The notes below the pieces were generated by a model. The model worked only from the letters and a program-made list of their open reading frames with translations. It searched no databases and had not been told where the DNA came from. Below are positions 48,496-59,603 of a DNA stretch of 64,000 nt, in pieces. The stretch is from Polymorphobacter fuscus. Its GTDB lineage: Bacteria > Pseudomonadota > Alphaproteobacteria > Sphingomonadales > Sphingomonadaceae. The stretch lies in assembly GCF_011927825.1 (NCBI RefSeq), contig NZ_JAATJI010000001.1, forward strand, positions 1,984,001 through 2,048,000, given 5' to 3'. Made by a program: the position numbers and the translations under genes. Each line of letters starts with the position of its first letter. The first letter of the stretch is position 1.

Positions 48496-48714
48496 TCAGG
48501 CTCCCGGCTGCGCAGCGGCGGGCTTGCGGCCAGCCTGCAGCGTCTTGATGCGCGCGATGGTGCGGCGCACCTCACGGATACGGCCCGGCTTTTCCAGCTG
48601 GCCGGTAGCCGCCTGAAAGCGCAGGTTGAACTGCTCGCGCTTCAGCTCCTGGAGAGCCGTCGCGAGCTGGTCGTCGGTCTGGACCTTCAGGTCCGCTTGC
48701 TTGATCTGTGCCAT
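48496..48714 (-). CDS. rpmC: 50S ribosomal protein L29
   Basis: L29 surrounds the exit tunnel and forms part of the SRP/trigger-factor dock. The 72 residues contain '[20 protein letters not shown]' and '[15 protein letters not shown]'; the last ten residues are Ala/Pro-rich. Confidence 0.96.
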   Translation of the reverse strand: MAQIKQADLKVQTDDQLATALQELKREQFNLRFQAATGQLEKPGRIREVRRTIARIKTLQAGRKPAAAQPGA

Positions 48715-48719
48715 GATAC

Positions 48720-49151
48720 TCAGTCCTGCGTCCCGACGGGTTCGCCGAGGCGAACCACCATCTTGACCTTGATCGGCAGCTTGGCTGCCGCGCGTTCGAA
48801 GGCGCCTTCCGCGACATCGTGCGGCACGCCGTCGAGCTCGAACATGATCCGGCCGGGCTTGACGCGAGCAACCCAGAATTCCGGGTTGCCCTTGCCCTTG
48901 CCCATGCGGACTTCAGCCGGCTTCGACGTCACCGGAACGTCCGGAAAGACGCGGATCCACAACCGGCCGGCGCGCTTGATGTGGCGCGAAATGGCACGGC
49001 GTGCGGCTTCGATCTGGCGAGCCGTGATCCGCTCGGGTTCCATGGCCTTCAGGCCGAAGGAGCCGAAGTTCAGCGCGGTGCCGCCCTTAGCATCGCCGTG
49101 GATGCGACCCTTGAACTGCTTGCGGAACTTGGTGCGCTTTGGTTGCAACAT
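48720..49151 (-). CDS. rplP: 50S ribosomal protein L16
   Basis: L16 is needed for A-site tRNA positioning. The 143 residues begin [20 protein letters not shown] and contain '[20 protein letters not shown]', the L16 signature. Ten bases after rpsC. Confidence 0.98.
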   Translation of the reverse strand: MLQPKRTKFRKQFKGRIHGDAKGGTALNFGSFGLKAMEPERITARQIEAARRAISRHIKRAGRLWIRVFPDVPVTSKPAEVRMGKGKGNPEFWVARVKPGRIMFELDGVPHDVAEGAFERAAAKLPIKVKMVVRLGEPVGTQD

Positions 49152-49161
49152 GTCAAATACC

Positions 49162-49857
49162 TCAGCGAGCCGGACGCACGCCGGAGGTCTGCGATTCCAT
49201 CATCAGACGGTCCTGCGCCATCGGGTCGTGCCCAAGGATTTCGCCCTTGAAAATCCAAACCTTGATACCACAAACGCCATAGGCCGTATGGGCCTGGGCT
49301 TCGGCATAATCGACGTTCCCGCGCAGCGTGTGCAACGGCACCCGGCCTTCGCGATACCATTCGGTACGCGCAATTTCGGCCCCGCCAAGGCGGCCCGAGC
49401 AGGTGATCTTGATGCCTTCGGCACCCAGACGCAGTGCCGACTGCACCGCACGCTTCATGGCGCGGCGGAAAGCGATACGACGCTCCAGCTGATCGGCAAC
49501 ACCCTGGGCGACCAACTTGGCATCGACTTCCGGCTTGCGGATCTCGACGATGTTGAGCGACACGTCGCTCTTGGTCATCGCGCCGATCTGCTTGCGCAGC
49601 TTCTCGATATCCGCACCCTTCTTGCCGATGATGACACCCGGACGGGCAGCATAGATCGACACGCGCGCCAGCTTCGCCGGGCGCTCGATCACGACCTTGG
49701 AGATCGCAGCCTGGGCGTGCGTCTTCACGATGAACTCGCGAATGCGCAGATCCTCAAGCAACAGCGTGCCATATTCGTTGCCACGGGCAAACCAGCGGCT
49801 GTCCCAAGTACGGTTGATCTGCAGGCGCAGACCGATGGGGGAGGTTTTGTGACCCAT
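49162..49857 (-). CDS. rpsC: 30S ribosomal protein S3
   Basis: S3 lines the mRNA entry tunnel. The 231 residues begin [20 protein letters not shown] and hold the KH domain ('[20 protein letters not shown]') and the C-terminal '[16 protein letters not shown]'. One-base overlap with rplV (TAATG). Confidence 0.98.
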   Translation of the reverse strand: MGHKTSPIGLRLQINRTWDSRWFARGNEYGTLLLEDLRIREFIVKTHAQAAISKVVIERPAKLARVSIYAARPGVIIGKKGADIEKLRKQIGAMTKSDVSLNIVEIRKPEVDAKLVAQGVADQLERRIAFRRAMKRAVQSALRLGAEGIKITCSGRLGGAEIARTEWYREGRVPLHTLRGNVDYAEAQAHTAYGVCGIKVWIFKGEILGHDPMAQDRLMMESQTSGVRPAR

Positions 49858-50261
49858 TATGCTTCGCTCCCAGCGGCGCTATCGTTTTCGGCGCCCATTT
49901 CGCGGACGACGACGCGCAGGCGGCTGAACGGCTTTTCGATGCGGGCAGCGCGACCACGGGCACGCGGCGTGAAGCGCTTCATCACCAGCGCCTTGCCGAC
50001 GCTGGCTTCCTTGACGATCAGCGCGTCGACATCGAGGTTGTGGTTGTTTTCGGCATTGGCGACGGCCGAGGCCAGCACCTTGCGCACGTCGATGGCCATC
50101 GCCTTCGTCGAGAACTGCAGGATGTTGAGCGCATCGCCGACCTTGCGGCCGCGAATGAGCCCTGCAACCAGGTTCAGCTTGTAGGCCGAGCCACGGATCG
50201 AGGTGGCAACGGCCAGCGCTTCACGGTCGCCGACCTTGCGGGGAGATTTCGGCTTCGACAT
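49857..50261 (-). CDS. rplV: 50S ribosomal protein L22
   Basis: L22 lines the exit tunnel. The 134 residues contain '[20 protein letters not shown]' and the tunnel loop followed by '[20 protein letters not shown]'. The loop has no deletion of the macrolide-resistance type visible by eye. One-base overlaps on both sides. Confidence 0.97.
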   Translation of the reverse strand: MSKPKSPRKVGDREALAVATSIRGSAYKLNLVAGLIRGRKVGDALNILQFSTKAMAIDVRKVLASAVANAENNHNLDVDALIVKEASVGKALVMKRFTPRARGRAARIEKPFSRLRVVVREMGAENDSAAGSEA

Positions 50262-50539
50262 CAGCGCTTGCCCTTCTTGTCGGCGGCGTGGCCGGGGAAG
50301 TTGCGCGTCGGCGCGAATTCACCCAGCTTCATGCCGACCATGTCCTCGTTGACCGAGACCGGGATGAACTTCTTGCCATTGTAGACGCTGAAGGTCAGGC
50401 CGACAAACGACGGCAGGATGGTGGAACGGCGCGACCAGGTCTTGATCGGACCACGGCCACCACCGCCAGCCTGTGCGGCTTCGGCCTTCTTCAGGACGTT
50501 GAGGTCCACGAACGGACCCTTCCAGACGGAACGGCTCAT
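50261..50539 (-). CDS. rpsS: 30S ribosomal protein S19
   Basis: S19 binds the 30S head with S13. The 92 residues begin [20 protein letters not shown] and contain '[20 protein letters not shown]', then '[20 protein letters not shown]'. Six bases after rplB. Confidence 0.98.
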   Translation of the reverse strand: MSRSVWKGPFVDLNVLKKAEAAQAGGGGRGPIKTWSRRSTILPSFVGLTFSVYNGKKFIPVSVNEDMVGMKLGEFAPTRNFPGHAADKKGKR

Positions 50540-50545
50540 CTGGCC

Positions 50546-51382
50546 TTACCTCTTCTTCTTGGCGTGACGCGAACGGATGATCATCCGGTCGGTCGACTTG
50601 TTCGAACGCGTCTTGGCACCCTTGGTCGGCTTGCCCCATGGCGTCACCGGATGGCGGCCGCCCGAGGTCCGGCCTTCACCACCGCCGTGCGGATGGTCGA
50701 CCGGGTTCTTGGCAACACCACGCGTCAGCGGGCGATGGCCCAGCCAGCGGTTGCGGCCGGCCTTGCCAAGGTTCTGGTTGCTGTTGTCCGGGTTCGACAC
50801 GGCACCGACGGTGGCCATGCATTCCGAACGCACATAACGCTGCTCACCCGAGTTGAGGCGGATGATGACCATGCCCTTGTCACGACCGACAACCTGCACG
50901 AACGTGCCGGCGGCACGTGCCAGCTGGCCACCCTTGCCGGGCTTCAGCTCGACATTGTGAACGATGGTGCCAACCGGCATCGAGCCGATTTCCATCGCAT
51001 TGCCGGGCTTGACGTCGACCTTCTTGCCGGCGGTGACGACATCGCCGACGGCGAGGCGCTGCGGCGCGATGATATACTGCTGGTTGCCATCGGGATATTT
51101 CACCAGCGCGATGAATGCCGAACGGTTGGGGTCATATTCCAGACGCTCGACCGACGCCGTGACGTCCCAGGTGCGGCGCTTGAAATCGACGATGCGATAC
51201 AGCTGCTTGTGGCCACCGGCGATGCCGCGCGCCGTCGCATGGCCCATGTTGTTGCGGCCACCCGACTTGCGCAGACCTTCGGTCAGCGCCTTGACCGGAC
51301 GACCCTTGAACAGGCCCGAACGGTCGACGAGGATCAGGCCGCGGCGGCCCGGGCTCGTCGGATTGTAGTTCTTCAATGCCAT
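50546..51382 (-). CDS. rplB: 50S ribosomal protein L2
   Basis: L2 is close to the peptidyl transferase centre. The 278 residues begin [20 protein letters not shown] and contain '[20 protein letters not shown]', with the histidine considered important for activity. Four bases after rplW. Confidence 0.98.
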   Translation of the reverse strand: MALKNYNPTSPGRRGLILVDRSGLFKGRPVKALTEGLRKSGGRNNMGHATARGIAGGHKQLYRIVDFKRRTWDVTASVERLEYDPNRSAFIALVKYPDGNQQYIIAPQRLAVGDVVTAGKKVDVKPGNAMEIGSMPVGTIVHNVELKPGKGGQLARAAGTFVQVVGRDKGMVIIRLNSGEQRYVRSECMATVGAVSNPDNSNQNLGKAGRNRWLGHRPLTRGVAKNPVDHPHGGGEGRTSGGRHPVTPWGKPTKGAKTRSNKSTDRMIIRSRHAKKKR

Positions 51383-51386
51383 CGGA

Positions 51387-51707
51387 TCAGATCCCCGTGG
51401 TCACGTCGATCCGGTCGCCGTCGGCGAGCGTCACGATCGCTTTCTTTTCGTCGGAACGACGATATTCCTTGCCCTTCCAGCGCTTGGTCTTGCCCTTCTG
51501 GATCAGCGTGTTGACGCTGAGCACCTTGACGCTGAACAGCGCTTCGATGGCGGCCTTGATCTCGGGCTTCGACGCGCCGTTGGCGACCTTGAACACAACC
51601 TGGTTGTATTCGCTGACCAGCGTCGACTTTTCGGTGATGACCGGCTTCACCACGATGTCGTAGTGCTTGAGCTCGATCGCCCCGGTCTTGGTGGGTGCCT
51701 TAGCCAT
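51387..51707 (-). CDS. rplW: 50S ribosomal protein L23
   Basis: L23 is the exit-tunnel docking site for trigger factor and SRP. The 106 residues contain '[20 protein letters not shown]', '[20 protein letters not shown]' and '[20 protein letters not shown]'. Its start overlaps rplD by eight bases. Confidence 0.97.
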   Translation of the reverse strand: MAKAPTKTGAIELKHYDIVVKPVITEKSTLVSEYNQVVFKVANGASKPEIKAAIEALFSVKVLSVNTLIQKGKTKRWKGKEYRRSDEKKAIVTLADGDRIDVTTGI

Positions 51708-52323
51708 TGACCCGGGCCTCCAGTGCCTGGACGGCAGCGCGGGTCAGGACCAGCGTGTCGTGGTTGAGGATGTCATAGACGTTGGCGCCGATCGCCGGCA
51801 GCACGTCGATGTGCGGAACATTCGCCGAAGCGTGGCGGAAGCTGGCATTGACCTCGGCACCGTCGATGAACAGGCCGTTGGTGATGCCAAGGCCCGCCAT
51901 CACGGTGATGAAGGCCTTGGTGCGTGCTTCGCTGATCGCCAGATCCTCGATGATCAGCAACTTGCCTTCGGCCGCCTTGACCGACAACGCGGTGGCGAGA
52001 CCAAGGGTGCGGATCTTCTTGTTGAGACCCGGGTTGAAGTCGCGGACACGCGGGCCATGGGCCTTGCCGCCGCCGATGAATTGCGGTGCTGCACGGTTGC
52101 CGTGGCGCGCCGTACCGCCGCCCTTCTGGTTGCCCAGCTTCTTGCCGGTACGCCGCACATCGGAACGCTCACGTGCGCCGCGTGCAGTGCCACGACGCTT
52201 TTCGAGCTGCCAGGTGACGACGCGGTGCAGAATGTCGAGCCGCGGTTCCTTGCCGAAGACGGCATCCGACAATTCGATCTCGCCGGCATCCGCCGCGGCC
52301 AGGGTTTTGACCTGAACCTTCAT
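51700..52323 (-). CDS. rplD: 50S ribosomal protein L4
   Basis: L4 lines the exit tunnel; in E. coli it also regulates the S10 operon through the rpsJ leader. The 207 residues contain '[20 protein letters not shown]' (tunnel loop). Five bases after rplC. The rpsJ leader here has hairpins, but whether L4 acts on them is unknown. Confidence 0.97.
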   Translation of the reverse strand: MKVQVKTLAAADAGEIELSDAVFGKEPRLDILHRVVTWQLEKRRGTARGARERSDVRRTGKKLGNQKGGGTARHGNRAAPQFIGGGKAHGPRVRDFNPGLNKKIRTLGLATALSVKAAEGKLLIIEDLAISEARTKAFITVMAGLGITNGLFIDGAEVNASFRHASANVPHIDVLPAIGANVYDILNHDTLVLTRAAVQALEARVNG

Positions 52324-52328
52324 GTGCC

Positions 52329-53078
52329 TCAGGCCTCCGTGTTTTCGGTGGCGTCGACTTCGACCGGCGCATCAGCGACTTCGATCGGAGCAACGTCATT
52401 TGCAGCAGTCTTGAGCGACGCCGGATAAGGCGCATCGGCGTGACGCGCCACCTTGATCGCATCCTTGATCAACAGCCAACCGCCCTTCGACCCCGGCACC
52501 GAGCCGTGGACGAACAACAGACCACGCTCGACATCGGTCGAGACGATTTCCAGATTCTGCTGGGTGCGCTGCTTGTCACCCATGTGACCGGCCATCTTCT
52601 TGCCCTTGAAGACCTTGCCCGGATCCTGGCGCTGCCCGGTCGAACCGAGCGAACGGTGCGAGACCGAGACGCCGTGGGTGGCACGCAGACCACCGAAGCC
52701 CCAGCGCTTCATGCCGCCCTGGAAGCCCTTGCCCTGGGTAACGCCGGTGACGTCGACCAGCTGGCCCGGAACAAAGTGGTCAGCAGAGATGGTGGCGCCG
52801 GTTTCGAGCAGCGCGTCTTCCGACACGCGGAATTCGGCGACCTTGGCCTTGGGCTCGACTTCGGCCTTGCCGAAATGGCCGCGCTCCGGCTTGGTGGTGT
52901 TCTTGGCCTTCTTGGTCCCGGCACCGAGCTGGACAGCAACATAGCCGTCCACATCCGTGGTGCGAACCGAAATAACCTGATTGTTCTCGAGAGCGAGGAC
53001 CGTGACCGGAACGTGCCGGCCATCGTCGCGGAAAACCCGCGTCATCCCCATCTTCTTCGCGATCACGCCTGTGCGCAT
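52329..53078 (-). CDS. rplC: 50S ribosomal protein L3
   Basis: L3 initiates 50S assembly and reaches the peptidyl transferase centre. The 249 residues begin [20 protein letters not shown] and contain '[20 protein letters not shown]', the glutamine-methylation loop of L3. The last 30 residues are acidic and variable. ATG 53078 is preferred over one six codons upstream. The gap to rpsJ is 114 bases. Confidence 0.97.
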   Translation of the reverse strand: MRTGVIAKKMGMTRVFRDDGRHVPVTVLALENNQVISVRTTDVDGYVAVQLGAGTKKAKNTTKPERGHFGKAEVEPKAKVAEFRVSEDALLETGATISADHFVPGQLVDVTGVTQGKGFQGGMKRWGFGGLRATHGVSVSHRSLGSTGQRQDPGKVFKGKKMAGHMGDKQRTQQNLEIVSTDVERGLLFVHGSVPGSKGGWLLIKDAIKVARHADAPYPASLKTAANDVAPIEVADAPVEVDATENTEA

Positions 53079-53192
53079 GACCAATTCCTTTCTCATCAGA
53101 GGCCCCGTCCCATCATGGTCGGGGGCGTGTCGGGCTCAGCTTTGTTTGAGGCGGCTGGGCCCAGAAGTTCGCTCCGCGTATGTCTGTCCGGC

Positions 53193-53507
53193 TTATTTGC
53201 CGAGCTTGATCTCGATATCGACACCGGCAGCCAGGTCGAGCTTCATCAGCGCGTCCACGGTCTGCGGGGTCGGGTCGACGATATCCAGAAGGCGCTTGTA
53301 GGTCCGGACTTCGAACTGTTCGCGGCTCTTCTTGTCGACGTGCGGCGACCGGTTGACGGTGAACCGCTCGAAGCGCGTCGGCAGCGGGATCGGGCCGCGG
53401 ATGGCAGCACCGGTACGCTTCGCCGTGTCGGCGATCTCGCCCGTGGCCATATCGAGCACACGGTGATCAAAAGCCTTCAGGCGGATGCGAATGTTCTGCG
53501 TGTCCAT
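53193..53507 (-). CDS. rpsJ: 30S ribosomal protein S10 (NusE)
   Basis: S10 is a 30S head protein and, as NusE, a partner of NusB in antitermination; nusB is at 32.2-32.7 kb. The 104 residues begin [20 protein letters not shown] and contain '[20 protein letters not shown]'. The 150-base leader after tuf carries two hairpins. Confidence 0.98.
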   Translation of the reverse strand: MDTQNIRIRLKAFDHRVLDMATGEIADTAKRTGAAIRGPIPLPTRFERFTVNRSPHVDKKSREQFEVRTYKRLLDIVDPTPQTVDALMKLDLAAGVDIEIKLGK

Positions 53508-53539
53508 GGAACCTAAATCACACTCTATTCAAATATTCA

Positions 53540-53580
53540 GGACCGGCACGACCCGCCTTTTAGGCGGGATGCACCGGTCC
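53540..53580 (-). promoter_or_regulatory. Hairpin in the rpsJ leader
   Basis: Two paired blocks (53540-53546 with 53574-53580, and 53552-53557 with 53563-53568) form a long interrupted hairpin 33 bases before rpsJ. Its position matches the regulatory leader of the S10 operon in other bacteria, but no specific L4-type structure is recognisable. Confidence 0.45.
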
Positions 53581-53624
53581 GGAAAAAGACGGGCTTCGAA
53601 GGGTTAAACCAGGCCAGACGAATC

Positions 53625-53650
53625 GGGCCGCCTCCCGAAGGAAACGGCCC
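53625..53650 (-). terminator. Hairpin just after tuf
   Basis: GGGCCG (53625-53630) pairs with CGGCCC (53645-53650), and the inner bases extend the stem with TCC/GGA-type pairs, eight bases after the tuf stop. A U-tract is missing, so partial termination or an RNA processing site is possible. Confidence 0.45.
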
Positions 53651-53657
53651 TATAGCC

Positions 53658-54848
53658 TTACTTGATGATGCTTGCAACCACGCCGGCGCCGACAGTGCGG
53701 CCACCTTCGCGAATTGCGAAGCGCAGGCCCTGGTCCATGGCGATCGGAGCGATCAGCTTGACCTTCAGCTGGACGTTGTCGCCGGGCATGACCATCTCGG
53801 TGCCTTCCGGCAGTTCGACGGTGCCGGTAACATCGGTCGTGCGGAAGTAGAACTGCGGGCGATAGTTGGCAAAGAACGGCGTGTGACGGCCGCCTTCGTC
53901 CTTCGACAGCACATAGACTTCCGAGGTGAACTCGGTGTGCGGCTTGATCGAGCCGGGCTTGCAGAGCACCTGGCCACGCTCGACGTCGTCACGGCCAACG
54001 CCGCGCAGCAGCGCGCCGATGTTGTCGCCGGCCTGACCCTGGTCGAGCAGCTTACGGAACATTTCGACGCCCGTGCAGACGGTCTTGCGGGTGTCGTGGA
54101 TACCGACGATCTCGATTTCCTCGCCAACCTTGACGATGCCCGATTCGACACGGCCGGTGACGACGGTGCCACGACCCGAGATCGAGAACACGTCTTCGAT
54201 CGGCATCAAGAACGGACGATCGAGCGGACGCTCCGGCTGCGGGATATATTCGTCGACCGTCTGCATCAGCTTGAGGACGGCGTCATGGCCGATGTCGTCG
54301 CGCTTGCCGTCAAGGGCACACACGGCCGAACCCTGGGTGATCGGGATATCGTCGCCCGGGAAATCATACTTCGACAGCAGTTCGCGGATTTCCAGCTCGA
54401 CGAGCTCGAGGATTTCGGCGTCGTCGACGAGATCGACCTTGTTCATGAAGACGACCATGGCGGGCACGCCGACCTGCTTTGCAAGCAGGATGTGCTCACG
54501 GGTCTGCGGCATCGGGCCATCGGTGGCCGACACGACGAGGATAGCGCCGTCCATCTGCGCGGCGCCGGTGATCATGTTCTTCACATAGTCGGCGTGGCCG
54601 GGGCAATCGACGTGGGCATAGTGACGGGCAGCGGTTTCATATTCGACGTGCGCCGTCGAAATGGTGATGCCGCGCTCGCGCTCCTCAGGTGCCTTGTCGA
54701 TGTTGGCATAGCTGGTGAAGGTGGCGCCACCGGTTTCGGCCAGCACCTTGGTGATCGCTGCGGTCAGCGAGGTCTTGCCATGGTCGACGTGACCGATGGT
54801 GCCGATGTTGCAGTGCGGCTTGTTCCGCTCGAACTTTGCTTTGGCCAT
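53658..54848 (-). CDS. tuf: Translation elongation factor Tu
   Basis: Delivers aminoacyl-tRNA to the ribosome as a GTPase. The 396 residues begin [20 protein letters not shown], with G1 'GHVDHGKTS', G3 'DCPGH' and G4 'NKVD' intact. Only this one tuf copy lies in the window. It is 117 bases after fusA, with a leader hairpin (54898-54925), and 150 bases before rpsJ. Confidence 0.99.
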   Translation of the reverse strand: MAKAKFERNKPHCNIGTIGHVDHGKTSLTAAITKVLAETGGATFTSYANIDKAPEERERGITISTAHVEYETAARHYAHVDCPGHADYVKNMITGAAQMDGAILVVSATDGPMPQTREHILLAKQVGVPAMVVFMNKVDLVDDAEILELVELEIRELLSKYDFPGDDIPITQGSAVCALDGKRDDIGHDAVLKLMQTVDEYIPQPERPLDRPFLMPIEDVFSISGRGTVVTGRVESGIVKVGEEIEIVGIHDTRKTVCTGVEMFRKLLDQGQAGDNIGALLRGVGRDDVERGQVLCKPGSIKPHTEFTSEVYVLSKDEGGRHTPFFANYRPQFYFRTTDVTGTVELPEGTEMVMPGDNVQLKVKLIAPIAMDQGLRFAIREGGRTVGAGVVASIIK

Positions 54849-54897
54849 GGCCGAACCCTTTTCCTAAAACATATGTCGTGAAGTCTGTTTCAGCTGT

Positions 54898-54925
54898 CGC
54901 TGATCGGACGCCGGTCGAATCAGCG
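54898..54925 (-). promoter_or_regulatory. Hairpin in the fusA-tuf gap
   Basis: CGCTGAT (54898-54904) pairs with ATCAGCG (54919-54925), and the 14-base interior can pair further (CGG/CCG). It lies 50 bases before the tuf ATG and is not followed by a T-run. Confidence 0.4.
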
Positions 54926-54965
54926 CAACCGCAAGGCGCGCTGACTAGCGGCGTTCAGGAATAAA

Positions 54966-57038
<2,073 letters not shown>

Positions 57039-57063
57039 GATTCTTCTACCAGCAAAAGGTTTG

Positions 57064-57089
57064 CGGCGCCGCCGGAGCAGGCGGCGCCG
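57064..57089 (-). promoter_or_regulatory. Hairpin in the rpsG-fusA gap
   Basis: A perfect 10-bp GC-only stem (57064-57073 with 57080-57089, 6-base loop) lies 25 bases before the fusA ATG. In E. coli, S7 represses the str operon at the rpsL-rpsG junction; whether this stem has a similar role is unknown. Confidence 0.45.
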
Positions 57090-57101
57090 AAGTGGTTCTG
57101 A

Positions 57102-57587
<486 letters not shown>

Positions 57588-57959
57588 TTACTTGGGACGC
57601 TTGGCGCCGTACTTCGACCGGCTCTGCTTGCGGTTCTTGACACCTTGGGTATCGAGAACGCCGCGCAGGACGTGGTAACGCACACCGGGCAAATCCTTGA
57701 CGCGGCCGCCGCGAATCAGGACCACAGAGTGCTCCTGAAGATTGTGGCCTTCGCCGGGAATGTAGCCGATGACTTCGAAGCCATTGGTAAGACGGATCTT
57801 GGCAACCTTGCGAAGCGCCGAGTTCGGCTTCTTCGGGGTCGTCGTGTAGACGCGGGTGCAAACACCACGCTTCTGCGGGCAGGCCTCCATGGCCGGCACC
57901 TTGTTGCGGGCCTTCTGCGGCTCGCGACCCTTGCGGATCAGCTGGTTGATCGTCGGCAT
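57588..57959 (-). CDS. rpsL: 30S ribosomal protein S12
   Basis: S12 controls decoding accuracy. The 123 residues begin [20 protein letters not shown] and contain '[16 protein letters not shown]' and '[20 protein letters not shown]'. The two lysines whose change gives streptomycin resistance (E. coli 43 and 88) are present, so the sequence looks streptomycin-sensitive. First gene of the str block; a longer ORF start 12 codons upstream is rejected. Confidence 0.98.
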   Translation of the reverse strand: MPTINQLIRKGREPQKARNKVPAMEACPQKRGVCTRVYTTTPKKPNSALRKVAKIRLTNGFEVIGYIPGEGHNLQEHSVVLIRGGRVKDLPGVRYHVLRGVLDTQGVKNRKQSRSKYGAKRPK

Positions 57960-58322
57960 CGTGCTTTTGTCATCCTGTCTGTTCGGTGGCTGCATGCCAC
58001 CTACTCCAGATCAACCCCGCCCACGGGACTTGTCCCATGGCATAAGCGCGAAAGGCTCCTGATGAAGAAAGCCCATCGCGCGCGGCGCAACCTGTCGTTT
58101 CCATTCTCGCAACCGCAGGGCCAGGGCACGGCAGGGCCGGACCACAAAGCCCACGGGCGGGAGCGCGGCCTTTAATCGAACCCGCTCTCGCCGTCAACGC
58201 CATTCCCCGGCGCGGGCCAGGGCAACCCTTCGCATAGGTAGCGCCTGGGGTGCCTCCCACGTAGACAATGCATGGCCCGTCGGCAGTGCCCGGCGGCGGG
58301 ACCGTCAGGGAAGGAAGCCGAC
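57960..58322. other. Leader/promoter region between rpsL and the cytochrome gene
   Basis: This 363-base divergent gap is the longest gene-free stretch in the window. It holds a candidate rpsL promoter (58170-58197) and GC-rich imperfect stems, and no ORF there looks real. rpoC, which often precedes rpsL, is not here. Confidence 0.6.
58170..58197 (-). promoter_or_regulatory. Candidate rpsL operon promoter
   Basis: On the minus strand TTGACG (58197-58192) is followed by an AT-rich TTAAAG (58175-58170) after 16 bases. It is about 210 bases before rpsL, leaving a long leader. Confidence 0.35.
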
Positions 58323-59597
58323 TTGTCGCAGCGCCGCACGATCCTCGCCACCCTGTTCCCTGCCCGTGTGACACAGTGGTTCGGCCCGGCGCTCGTCGCC
58401 GGCGGCGCGGCAGCGATCATCGGCGTCGTCACCGTCACTTCGGGCGTTCTCGACCTGACCGCCTCGACGCCGCACCCGCAAGGCTGGGCGACGTTTCTCC
58501 ATTATGTCTTCAACCGCTCGGTCGCCCACCACAGCGCGGATCTCACCCCACCTGCCGACCTCGATTCGGAGCCCCGAATCATCAAGGGTGCGGTCTATTA
58601 CAGCCGGGTCTGCGCCAATTGCCACGCCGGCCCGGGGTTCGGCCAAAGCCCGGTGGCGCTCGCACTGCGCCCGCAGCCGCAGTATCTGGTGACCCAGGCC
58701 AAGCTGTTCGATGCATCCGGGCTGTTCTGGATCGTCAAGCACGGGGTCAAGTACAGCGCCATGCCGGCCTGGACGACGCAAAGCCGCGATGACGAGGTCT
58801 GGTCGATCGTCGCCTTCTTGCGCGCCCTGCCCGGGCTCGACAACGCCCGCTACCAGGCCCTTGCCGGCATGACACCGGACCCGGTCCCGGCCGCCGCCCC
58901 GGCGCAGGGCGAAGGCAGCTACCACCCCGATATCGCCATGAACAACGGCGGCACCGATGCCGTGCCGGACTACAGCGTGTCGCGCCCCGCCGTCGCCTTC
59001 GGCCGCGGCAGCATCGGCGCCGATCCGACGCTGGCCTGTGTGCAATGCCATGGCGCCGACGGTGCCGGCCGCGCCGGGGCGCCGTTCCCCAACCTGACGC
59101 TGCTCGACCGCGTCACCTTCAAGAAGGCGCTGACCCAGTTCGCCACCGGCGCGCGGCACAGCGGCTATATGCAGCCGGTCGCCGCGCAGCTGACCAACGC
59201 CCAGATCGACGCGCTGACCGCCGCCTTCGGCGCCATGCCGCGCCGCCCGTCACCACAGTTTGCGGCCACACCCGCACAACTGGCGCTCGGCGAACAGATC
59301 GCCAACAAGGGGATTCCCGCCGCGCGCGTCAACGCCTGCCAGATCTGCCACGCAATCAACCGCGCCGACAGCAAACTGTACCCGGCCATCGCCGGTCAGA
59401 ATGTCTGGTATCTGCGGGACCAGCTGGCGCTTTTTCGCGCCGGCCAGCGCGATGGCGGCGACCCGATCAATCCGATGCTCGCCGCCGCCCATGGCCTCAC
59501 CGATCCGCAGATCGCGGCGGTTTCGGCCTGGTATGCGGCTCGCCCGCCCGAAGCGCCGGCGGCGGTTCCGGAAAATCCGAAAACCGCCGCCGACTGA
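58323..59597 (+). CDS. Membrane-anchored triheme cytochrome c
   Basis: An electron-transfer protein with three c-type haem motifs: C97ANCH, C239VQCH and C339QICH (numbering from the chosen start). An N-terminal hydrophobic segment (about residues 22-42) anchors it in the inner membrane with the haem domains in the periplasm. The first domain ends with the methionine-ligand region 'YSAMPAWTTQSRDDEVW'; the third has 'PAIAGQNVWYLRDQLALF', typical of cytochrome c4-like domains. The start is chosen as TTG 58323 because GAAGGA sits just before it; ATG 58272 would add 17 residues without a ribosome site. No oxidase or dehydrogenase partner is adjacent. It ends six bases from the secA stop. Confidence 0.88.
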   Translation: MSQRRTILATLFPARVTQWFGPALVAGGAAAIIGVVTVTSGVLDLTASTPHPQGWATFLHYVFNRSVAHHSADLTPPADLDSEPRIIKGAVYYSRVCANCHAGPGFGQSPVALALRPQPQYLVTQAKLFDASGLFWIVKHGVKYSAMPAWTTQSRDDEVWSIVAFLRALPGLDNARYQALAGMTPDPVPAAAPAQGEGSYHPDIAMNNGGTDAVPDYSVSRPAVAFGRGSIGADPTLACVQCHGADGAGRAGAPFPNLTLLDRVTFKKALTQFATGARHSGYMQPVAAQLTNAQIDALTAAFGAMPRRPSPQFAATPAQLALGEQIANKGIPAARVNACQICHAINRADSKLYPAIAGQNVWYLRDQLALFRAGQRDGGDPINPMLAAAHGLTDPQIAAVSAWYAARPPEAPAAVPENPKTAAD

Positions 59598-59603
59598 TCG
59601 GCC

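Noticed and set aside
57960..58374. Minus-strand open frame upstream of rpsL
   Set aside because: It lacks a ribosome site and family features, and overlaps the promoter region and the cytochrome start.
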